From a bacterium (GTDB lineage: Bacteria; UBP14; UBA6098; B30-G16), in NCBI GenBank assembly GCA_027064665.1, contig JAMOPH010000419.1, positions 1 through 5,170 of the forward strand: a stretch of DNA of 5,170 bases. Direction: 5' to 3'. The notes under the pieces are model-generated. The model was given only the letters and a program-made list of their open reading frames with translations. It was not told where the DNA came from and ran no database searches. This document shows positions 1-5,170 of this stretch, one piece after another. Both the position numbers and the translations under genes were made by a program. Numbering within the stretch: position 1 is the stretch's first letter; every line of letters starts with the position of its first letter.

Positions 1-1
1 G

Positions 2-18
2 GCATCCTTTTGGGATGC
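2..18. repeat. Short inverted repeat (hairpin) at window edge
   Basis: GCATCC (2-7) and GGATGC (13-18) form a perfect 6-bp stem around a 5-nt TTTTG loop. It could be the terminator hairpin of an upstream gene whose body lies outside the window. However, no T-run follows it on the plus strand, and the flank needed to judge a minus-strand terminator is not shown. The structure is seen directly; any function is a guess. Confidence 0.25.
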
Positions 19-61
19 AAGAAGTTATACCAAAAGTTCCTCTCCGGGTTGCTCCCCTGAA

Positions 62-80
62 TGCACAAATAGTGTGCACA
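62..80. promoter_or_regulatory. Overlapping dyad, candidate operator upstream of the ene-reductase
   Basis: TGCACA (62-67) and TGTGCA (73-78) form a 6-bp inverted repeat with a 5-nt AATAG spacer. The second arm is itself part of the 8-bp palindrome TGTGCACA (73-80), so TGCACA also recurs directly at 75-80. The site lies about 80 nt upstream of the start codon in the AT-rich leader, where a regulator could bind. No matching well-scoring -35/-10 pair was found nearby. A TATAAA (136-141) resembles a -10 box but would leave almost no leader before the Shine-Dalgarno. No regulator family can be named. Confidence 0.25.
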
Positions 81-149
81 GTAAACTGGGAATAAAATCA
101 CAAAATTGCCTTCCCGTCAAAAATCTCATTTCCTTTATAAAAACGAGAC

Positions 150-156
150 AGGAGGG
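150..156 (+). promoter_or_regulatory. Strong Shine-Dalgarno deciding the ATG at 161
   Basis: AGGAGGG lies 4 nt before the ATG at 161, with the AGGAGG core 5 nt away, a near-ideal ribosome-binding site. It decides the start, because the same frame stays open upstream to the window edge and offers a GTG at 74 that lacks such a site. Confidence 0.85.
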
Positions 157-160
157 CATT

Positions 161-2020
161 ATGCTCAATCTTCGCAACCCATTCATCTTTGCACCGATAA
201 AGACCGGTTTCGGCGATGGCACCGGTCTGGTCAACCAGAGGCACATAAATTTCTATCTTCGGCGGGCAAAATACCTTGGCGCCATCACTCCAGAACCGCT
301 GTATCTCCACAAGGGCTTGCGGGAAATCCCCCAGCAGATTGGGATTGACTCCGAGGAGAAACTCCCCGGGCTGAAGAAGATGGTGGATGCAATCCATTCC
401 GCCGGGGCGAAGGTCATCGCCCATCTGAACCATCCCGGGAGGATGGCGAACCCCAAAATCCCGGGGAATTTTTTCGTGTCCTCCACGGACAAGCCGTGTG
501 AGAACGGCGGCGCCACCCCAAAGCGGATGACCCGCCAGGATATGGATGAGGCAATCGCCCTTTTCGTCAACGCCGCAAAACTCGCCGAAAAAGCAGGGTT
601 TGACATAATTGAACTCCAGTTCGGGCACGGGTATCTTCTGGCGCAGTTTCTCTCCCCGGCGGTCAACGACCGGGATGACGAATACGGCGGCTCGCTGGAA
701 AATCGGATACGCTTCCCCATTGAGGTGCTTGATGCCGTTATGAACGCCGTTGACCTGCCGATAATCGTCCGGGTCAGCGGGGATGAGATGACCCCCGGCG
801 GTCTGACCATTGACGACACAATCCAGATTGCGCAGGTTCTCAAGGACAAAGGCGTTGCCGCGGTTCACGTCTCGGCGGGCACTTCGTGTTCCTCGCCGCC
901 GTGGTTCTTCCAGCATATGTTCGTCCCCACCGGCAAAACCTGGGAGATGGCGAAAAAGGTCAAAGATGAGGTCGGCATTCCGGTTATTGCAGTGGGGAAA
1001 ATCGGTTCGGCGGAAGACATTGACCGTGTGAAGAACGAGTTCGGTGCGGATTACATCGCCATCGGGCGGGGGCTGGTCGCCGATCCAGATATGGTGGGCA
1101 AATACCTGGGCGAGGTGGACGACATAATCCGCCCGTGTCTGACCTGCAGTGAGGGATGTCTTGGCGGAGTTAAAGCCGGACTGGGTCTGCAGTGCGTGGT
1201 CAACCCGCTTGTGGGCGACGATATGCGGGAGATAAAGCCCGCAGAGGTCAGCAAAAAGTTCGTCGTGGTGGGTGCGGGTCCCGCGGGACTGGAATGCGCC
1301 ACCACCCTCAAAAAGCGCGGACATCAGGTCGTCATATACGAAAAGGACAAAATCGGCGGGCAGTTCAATCTGGCGTCTTTGCCGCCGCACAAGGAAACCC
1401 TCGCCCGCCTGATTGACTATTACAAAAAACAACTTGACCGCCTCGGAATCGAGGTCATTCACAGGGAAGCCACCGCGGAGGATATTCTCTCCGGCGACTA
1501 CGACGCGGCAATCCTTGCGACGGGTTCGGTGCCGGCGGTCCCGCCGATTGAGGGATTGAAGGAATACTTCTGGGCTGAAGTCCTTTACGAGGACAACCTG
1601 TTCAGCGGGAAAAAAGTTGTCATCATCGGCGGCGGACTGATAGGGACCGAAATCGCAAGCGCCCTCGCCGACCGCGGCAACGAGGTCATCATAGTTGAAA
1701 TGCTTGACGAAATCGCCCGCGGAATGGAGATGCTTGAGAGAAAACTGACGCTCCAGAAACTCACGCAGAAGGGCGTCAAAATCTTCAAGGAGACCCGCGT
1801 GACCAAAATTGACGGCGACAAGGTCTATCTTGAGGGCGCGGCAAATGATGTCATCACCGGCGTGGATCACATAATCCTTGCCACCGGGATGAAAAGTTAT
1901 AACCCGCTTGGACCGGAACTTGAGGGCAAAATTACACTCTATGTCATCGGCGATGCGCGGCAGGTGGGTAAGGTCAAGGATGCCATCCGCGACGGATTTG
2001 AACTGGCGGTGAAACTGTGA
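161..2020 (+). CDS. FMN/[4Fe-4S]/FAD NAD(P)H-dependent ene-reductase, 2,4-dienoyl-CoA reductase / 2-enoate reductase-like
   Basis: This cytosolic flavoenzyme of 619 residues probably reduces an activated C=C bond with NAD(P)H; the substrate is unknown. Residues 1-345 form an Old Yellow Enzyme-type FMN barrel, with HLNHPGR (88-94), HGYLLAQFLSP (156-166, Tyr158 aligning with the catalytic Tyr166 of E. coli FadH) and EYGGSLENR (174-182). Cys326, Cys329, Cys333 and Cys345 give the CX2CX3CX11C pattern of the family's [4Fe-4S] cluster. Two GxGxxG dinucleotide folds follow (GAGPAG 371-376 and GGGLIG 490-495), then the C-terminal FAD motif IGDAR (596-600). Known relatives run about 640-670 residues, so this one is slightly short but complete. 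The ATG at 161 has a strong Shine-Dalgarno and MLNLRNPFIFAP is a typical family start. FadH His252 has no obvious counterpart, so the substrate may not be a dienoyl-CoA. Alternatives are a 2-enoate reductase, a BaiCD/BaiH-like enzyme, or an amine dehydrogenase relative. Confidence 0.92.
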   Translation: MLNLRNPFIFAPIKTGFGDGTGLVNQRHINFYLRRAKYLGAITPEPLYLHKGLREIPQQIGIDSEEKLPGLKKMVDAIHSAGAKVIAHLNHPGRMANPKIPGNFFVSSTDKPCENGGATPKRMTRQDMDEAIALFVNAAKLAEKAGFDIIELQFGHGYLLAQFLSPAVNDRDDEYGGSLENRIRFPIEVLDAVMNAVDLPIIVRVSGDEMTPGGLTIDDTIQIAQVLKDKGVAAVHVSAGTSCSSPPWFFQHMFVPTGKTWEMAKKVKDEVGIPVIAVGKIGSAEDIDRVKNEFGADYIAIGRGLVADPDMVGKYLGEVDDIIRPCLTCSEGCLGGVKAGLGLQCVVNPLVGDDMREIKPAEVSKKFVVVGAGPAGLECATTLKKRGHQVVIYEKDKIGGQFNLASLPPHKETLARLIDYYKKQLDRLGIEVIHREATAEDILSGDYDAAILATGSVPAVPPIEGLKEYFWAEVLYEDNLFSGKKVVIIGGGLIGTEIASALADRGNEVIIVEMLDEIARGMEMLERKLTLQKLTQKGVKIFKETRVTKIDGDKVYLEGAANDVITGVDHIILATGMKSYNPLGPELEGKITLYVIGDARQVGKVKDAIRDGFELAVKL

Positions 2021-2021
2021 T

Positions 2022-2067
2022 TTCCCGCGCGGCAAAACTCTGGGGATGGGCAGAATTTCCGCGGGAA
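2022..2067. repeat. Inverted repeat in the convergent intergenic gap
   Basis: TTCCCGCG (2022-2029) and CGCGGGAA (2060-2067) form a perfect 8-bp stem enclosing a 30-nt loop. Together they fill nearly the whole 47-nt gap between the convergent stops at 2020 and 2068. Position suggests a shared bidirectional transcription end. The loop is long, no T-run follows on either strand, and smaller competing palindromes exist (CCGCGCGG at 2025-2032). It is therefore not a canonical intrinsic terminator. Confidence 0.3.
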
Positions 2068-4305
2068 TCAACCTCCGGCGGATAACCTCTCCAGCGCATA
2101 ACGGGCGGGCAAAAAGTTCGGGTCAACCTCAAGCGCCCGCCGGAGATAATAGACTGCGCTGTCCGGCTCGTCCTGCCTGATTTTGACCGCGGCTAAATTG
2201 AAGAACAACTCCGGCGAGCGCTCCCCGTTTTTCAGCGCCTGTTTGAGATATTTTTCTGCATTTTCAAGGTCGTTTTTCGCGAGGGCAATCGCGCCGAGGG
2301 CAAACCATCCCCGGGCAAAGGACGGGTCAAGTTGAACCGCAAGGGCAAACATCTGCGCCGCCCCGGAGACCTTCTTTCTGCCCATCAAAATCTGCCCTAA
2401 GTTGAAATACGCCCTGCTTTTGATTTTCTCCGGCGAACCGCCCAAACCGGACTGCTCGCTGTATATCGTGCCGAGGTCATACATCTGCACAAAGGATTTC
2501 GGCGGGACGGAAAGCACATCGCGGAAAAGTTCCTCTGCGGCGGCGGTATCGCCGAGGGCGAGATTCACCACGCCCCACAGGTTCAGAACTCTGGGGTCAT
2601 CGGGATACAGTTCCGCGAAGTCCGCCAGAATCGAATCGGCAAGATGATACCTGCCGTAAAGATACAGCGAGAAGGCATAGTTGAACACCACCGCCGGGTC
2701 GGAAGGGCACAGTTTATACGCCTGCTCGCCGAACAGCAGCGCCGAGGCGCTATCCCCGCGCATCCGGGCAATCACGCCCAGATTGGACAGGGCACGGCAT
2801 TTTTCTCCGCCGATATTAACCTCACGCCGGAAGTGCGCCACCGCAGAGTCTATCTTGCCCTCCCTAAAATACAGCGCCCCCAGGTTCAAATTCACACCGC
2901 GCATAGTGGGGTTCTGCCCCAGCGCAGTTTCATACTCATGCTTTGCCAGAAAATCCTCGCCCCGGCGGAGATAAATGTTCCCCAGCGCAAAGTGCGAAAG
3001 CGGGTCGTCGGTTCTGCGCCAGTGGAAATAGTCTATATTTGCGGCAACTCCCGCCAGAAGAATTCCCGCCAGCGGCAAAAATTTCCCCCGGCGAATCCAA
3101 TCCGCCAAAGTGCCCACACCGGCAGCGGAAAATATCGTCAGAAGCGGAATCACGGGAAGTTTGAACCGACTGCAGACGAAAAAAATCACCACCACGCCCG
3201 AATACGCCAGAAACGATGCGCCCAAAAGCGCTTTGTTCTCAATTTTCCGATAGAACACACCGGCAAGCGCAAGCGGCAGAAGCAGTCCCCAGCCAAGACC
3301 GAGGTATATCAGCACAAAAAGCGGCGTGCGCCGTGTGAGGAAATAGATGTTCCCGTTGTTGCCAATCTCTGCGCCGTTGAAAAAAAGGGCGATTTTTTTC
3401 AGAAGAAGCAAGAACGCCTTCGCGGGGGATTTCTTCCAGAACAAAAAACCCCTGCGCCAGTAGAACTTTGACACCTCCGAGGGCAGAAGCGGTCGCCCCA
3501 CCGAGTCCTGCGCCGCCTTGACACAGTCCACATAGCGCCAGTTGTAGCCGAACTCGGGGACAATCGCCGAGGCACCGTCGCTTTGTGGATTGTTGCCGAT
3601 GTAGAAATTTATCCCGCCCTGCGAGGCTATAAGAACCCTGTCGCCGTTGATGTAGTTGAACAGCGAGACCGGGGCAATCGGAAATATCAGCCCCACAAAG
3701 ATGACCGCCGCACGAAATTTGAAATACCGCCAGAAGTAGAGAAAAATCACCGGCGCAAAGACCAGCACTGTCGGGCGGGTTATCCCCAAAATCCCCAGCC
3801 AGAAACCCGTGAGGAATATCAAAAAATCTCTGCGGACGAATCTGGTCTCTATCGCAAGATAGAACAAAATCACCGTTCCGGCGGAGACCACAGAATCCAG
3901 CAACAGGCGGGATTCGTAGAATATCTGCAGGGGGTTTATCGCCCACAGAAATGTCGCCAGCGCCGCAAGGCGGGCGTCCTTGAATATCCTGTGGGAAAGT
4001 TTCCAGAAAAATATCACGGACACAAGCCCAAAAAGGTTTTGAAATATGCGCACAGCACCCGGCTCCGCGCCGAAGACACGGTATATCGCCGCCATCAGAT
4101 ACGGATACAGCGGCGCCCGGAAGAACACGGATTTCGGCAGTATTTCCCCGGCGGCGATTTTCTGCGCCCAGAGATGATGATACAGTTCGTCAAGGAAAAG
4201 CCCGTCCCAGTATGGCGTGCGGCTCCAGAAAAAAAGATGCACCGCCCTCAAAAGCGCCCCCAAAAGCAAAATTGCCCAGAGTATATGCCGATTCCTGCCA
4301 GACAT
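2068..4305 (-). CDS. GT-C-fold membrane glycosyltransferase (ArnT/PMT-like) with C-terminal TPR domain
   Basis: This 745-residue membrane protein probably transfers a sugar from a polyprenyl-phosphate donor on the periplasmic face. Residues 1-430 carry about ten or more hydrophobic helices, the first at about 8-27. They are followed by Asp39-Glu40 in the first loop, where GT-C enzymes place their acidic catalytic residue, then FFRAPLYPYL (61-70), typical of the GT39/ArnT-like group, and a late motif SRFKLPVIPLL (379-389). Residues about 434-732 hold around eight TPR units with helix-pair spacing of about 34, for example 437-470, 538-571, 665-698 and 699-732. A Gly/Ser-rich irregular stretch interrupts them at about 606-630. 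The TPR part should lie outside the membrane, probably periplasmic. No clear Shine-Dalgarno precedes the ATG. The upstream stop is 6 nt away, so translational coupling is likely. The acceptor (protein, lipid or polysaccharide) is unknown. Confidence 0.85.
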   Translation of the reverse strand: MSGRNRHILWAILLLGALLRAVHLFFWSRTPYWDGLFLDELYHHLWAQKIAAGEILPKSVFFRAPLYPYLMAAIYRVFGAEPGAVRIFQNLFGLVSVIFFWKLSHRIFKDARLAALATFLWAINPLQIFYESRLLLDSVVSAGTVILFYLAIETRFVRRDFLIFLTGFWLGILGITRPTVLVFAPVIFLYFWRYFKFRAAVIFVGLIFPIAPVSLFNYINGDRVLIASQGGINFYIGNNPQSDGASAIVPEFGYNWRYVDCVKAAQDSVGRPLLPSEVSKFYWRRGFLFWKKSPAKAFLLLLKKIALFFNGAEIGNNGNIYFLTRRTPLFVLIYLGLGWGLLLPLALAGVFYRKIENKALLGASFLAYSGVVVIFFVCSRFKLPVIPLLTIFSAAGVGTLADWIRRGKFLPLAGILLAGVAANIDYFHWRRTDDPLSHFALGNIYLRRGEDFLAKHEYETALGQNPTMRGVNLNLGALYFREGKIDSAVAHFRREVNIGGEKCRALSNLGVIARMRGDSASALLFGEQAYKLCPSDPAVVFNYAFSLYLYGRYHLADSILADFAELYPDDPRVLNLWGVVNLALGDTAAAEELFRDVLSVPPKSFVQMYDLGTIYSEQSGLGGSPEKIKSRAYFNLGQILMGRKKVSGAAQMFALAVQLDPSFARGWFALGAIALAKNDLENAEKYLKQALKNGERSPELFFNLAAVKIRQDEPDSAVYYLRRALEVDPNFLPARYALERLSAGG

Positions 4306-4311
4306 TGTGGT

Positions 4312-4857
4312 TTAATTTTCGGCGGTCCCCTCAAAACGCCATCGGACCGAGCGCATAAGTTCTAAAATCGCCTCCCGCCAGCGGGTCATCTTCTCCGGCG
4401 GGTGAAGTCCATACATCCTGACGGAGTGCTCCTTTTTCTGCGTGCGGGCGGTAAATCTGTATCCCGGCAGGTCGGTGACCCGCTCGGAGTAGTCCCCGGT
4501 GAGGAAAAAATCGTCCTTTTCAAAAATTTCTGCCAACTCCCGGAATTTCTCCGGCGGAATTTCGCCCGCAAAGCGCAGGCTATACCTTGATGTCAAAAGG
4601 CTTTCGGGAAGGGAGTTCTCCCGCACGATTTCTGCGAAGAACGAATCCCGGCGGGCGAGAATCTGTCTGTGCAGGGGCTTCCACACAAGTTCGGCGCCCC
4701 CATCACTGGTGAACGCCACGGTATAAGCCGGGCAGACGCCGAAACATCCCGATGCCGAAAACTCTATCCGGACAATCTCATCTGTGCCGCCGCCATCCCT
4801 TGACAGCGCCATAAGGACGCCGGCGAAAAGCATCACTGCGGTTCCGAAAAATCTCAT
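4312..4857 (-). CDS. Small exported protein, DUF6438-like
   Basis: This 181-residue protein resembles the DUF6438 family, whose function is unknown. The family-like signature is GCFGVCPAYTVAF (37-49) followed by a DGG turn (52-54), then FEKDDFF (112-118), DLPGY (129-133) and a C-terminal helix after a HPPE segment (152-155). The assignment rests on recall of the family pattern. Residues 1-19 look like a signal peptide: MRFF, a hydrophobic core to about residue 18, and an A-L-S end (17-19) that could be a signal peptidase I site. There is no lipobox cysteine. Cys38 and Cys42 are the only cysteines, suggesting a disulfide or metal site after export. The ATG at 4857 has an AGGGGG ribosome-binding site 5 nt upstream. 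The gene sits 9 nt after the OmpA-like gene and 6 nt before the glycosyltransferase, which indicates an operon of envelope functions. Confidence 0.75.
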   Translation of the reverse strand: MRFFGTAVMLFAGVLMALSRDGGGTDEIVRIEFSASGCFGVCPAYTVAFTSDGGAELVWKPLHRQILARRDSFFAEIVRENSLPESLLTSRYSLRFAGEIPPEKFRELAEIFEKDDFFLTGDYSERVTDLPGYRFTARTQKKEHSVRMYGLHPPEKMTRWREAILELMRSVRWRFEGTAEN

Positions 4858-4862
4858 CGTCG

Positions 4863-4868
4863 CCCCCT
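4863..4868 (-). promoter_or_regulatory. Ribosome-binding site overlapping the upstream stop codon
   Basis: Read on the minus strand, AGGGGG ends 5 nt before the ATG at 4857. Its first two bases are the last two of the TAG stop (4869-4867) of the OmpA-like gene. A ribosome terminating there would cover the initiation site of the next gene, which favours coupled translation. Confidence 0.6.
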
Positions 4869-5170
4869 ACTGATAAATCTTTATCTCAACCCGCCTTTTG
4901 GCAATTCTTCCGGCGGGAGTGTCCTCTTTTATTTTCGGGTTCTCATCGGCGCTGGATTTGCCTACAATCTCAATTTTCACATTCCCGCACCTGCCGGAGT
5001 TCTGCCCATCCATTTTGATTTTTTCACCAAGATAATACTCCAGCAGAGGCTTGATTTGCTCAAACTCCTTCTGCGCCCAGAACAGAGACATCTGGCGGTT
5101 TTTCTCGGGGTCGCCGGTGTCGTCGGTGAATCCGGCGATTTCCACGGTGACCGGCGTGCCCAATTTGTCG
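4867..5170 (-). CDS. C-terminal part of an OmpA-family domain protein (5' end beyond window)
   Basis: The last 100 residues of a longer protein are visible; the frame runs off the window edge at 5170. They match an OmpA C-terminal (peptidoglycan-associating) domain: VTVEIAGFTDDTG, then the NRQMSL helix start, a second strand VKIEIVGKSS, and the closing AGRIAKRRVEIKI. The TTG at 5163 is not a credible start because the domain's first strand is already under way there. The domain normally anchors outer-membrane or lipoproteins to peptidoglycan through an Asp (the TD motif, kept here) and an Arg in the LSxxRA helix. At that Arg position the sequence reads MSLFWA, so Trp replaces Arg. The N-terminal part (barrel, lipoprotein or other) cannot be seen. 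It stands first of the three visible operon genes, 9 nt before the DUF6438-like gene. Confidence 0.8.
   Translation of the reverse strand, partial: DKLGTPVTVEIAGFTDDTGDPEKNRQMSLFWAQKEFEQIKPLLEYYLGEKIKMDGQNSGRCGNVKIEIVGKSSADENPKIKEDTPAGRIAKRRVEIKIYQ

Noticed and set aside
1..60. Possible 3' end of an upstream plus-strand gene: 19 codons then TGA at 58-60 (another frame ends at TAA 93-95).
   Set aside because: It is too short to recognise, its base composition is unlike the coding regions, and two competing frames are equally open. It cannot be supported without upstream sequence.
134..141. TATAAA as the -10 box of the ene-reductase promoter.
   Set aside because: The best -35 candidates (TTGCCT at 106, TTCCCG at 111) are badly spaced or poor matches, and transcription would begin only about 2 nt before the Shine-Dalgarno.
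74..160. N-terminal extension of the ene-reductase from a GTG at 74.
   Set aside because: There is no Shine-Dalgarno before 74. A near-ideal one precedes the ATG at 161, family proteins start near that point, and the extension is AT-rich and unlike the rest.
98..2071. A 657-codon open frame on the minus strand covering the whole ene-reductase gene.
   Set aside because: It mirrors the codon bias of the GC-rich coding strand. Its translation is rich in Arg, His and Asp with no recognisable domain, while the plus strand encodes a complete, motif-perfect enzyme.
2644..3471. A 275-codon plus-strand open frame inside the TPR region of the glycosyltransferase.
   Set aside because: The product is a low-complexity basic sequence rich in Gln, Lys, Arg and Pro without a domain. 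It lies wholly antisense to a well-supported gene.
3239..4365. Overlapping open frames on both strands (3239-3946 minus, 3583-4365 plus) within the membrane half of the glycosyltransferase.
   Set aside because: Neither product shows domain motifs or a ribosome-binding site, and both are explained as shadows of the membrane-protein frame.
2071..4920. Recurrent TCCGGCGG-like octamers along the minus-strand genes.
   Set aside because: They fall in coding sequence at irregular spacing and reflect frequent CCG/GCC/GGA codons rather than a dispersed repeat.
5161..5163. TTG as the start of the OmpA-like protein.
   Set aside because: The frame continues to the window edge, the conserved domain is already under way at this codon, and an OmpA domain protein needs an export signal.

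Overview
The window looks like ordinary chromosomal DNA from an uncultured Gram-negative bacterium. It is fairly GC-rich, densely packed and uses standard stop codons. A C-terminal OmpA-like domain argues for an outer membrane and peptidoglycan. An ene-reductase carrying a [4Fe-4S] cluster fits a fermentative or anaerobic metabolism, but does not prove it. I cannot assign a phylum from these genes. No RNA genes, CRISPR arrays, insertion sequences or phage features were seen.

Layout. Positions 1-160 are a more AT-rich leader (42% GC by direct count). It holds a small hairpin at the window edge, overlapping TGCACA/TGTGCA dyads and a strong Shine-Dalgarno. Positions 161-2020 (+) encode a complete 619-residue FMN/[4Fe-4S]/FAD oxidoreductase of the 2,4-dienoyl-CoA reductase / 2-enoate reductase (Old Yellow Enzyme-related) type. 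A 47-nt convergent gap (2021-2067) holds an 8-bp inverted repeat with a long loop. Everything beyond it is on the minus strand. In transcription order this is the 3' part of an OmpA-like gene (5170-4867), a small exported DUF6438-like protein (4857-4312), and a 745-residue GT-C-type membrane glycosyltransferase fused to about eight TPR repeats (4305-2068).

The three minus-strand genes are separated by only 9 and 6 nt, so they very probably form one operon. They also lie in the same reading frame, each junction being one stop codon followed by two or three codons and an ATG. All three products appear to be envelope proteins. One reading, which is inference only, is that the membrane glycosyltransferase modifies envelope components, perhaps including its operon partners, with the TPR region acting as a docking platform. 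The oxidoreductase on the other strand is a separate convergent unit with no evident functional link.

No dramatic new system is visible. The items most worth a second look are the GT-C/TPR fusion in its OmpA-like/DUF6438-like operon, the apparent loss of the peptidoglycan-binding arginine in the OmpA-like domain, and the altered active-site positions of the ene-reductase.
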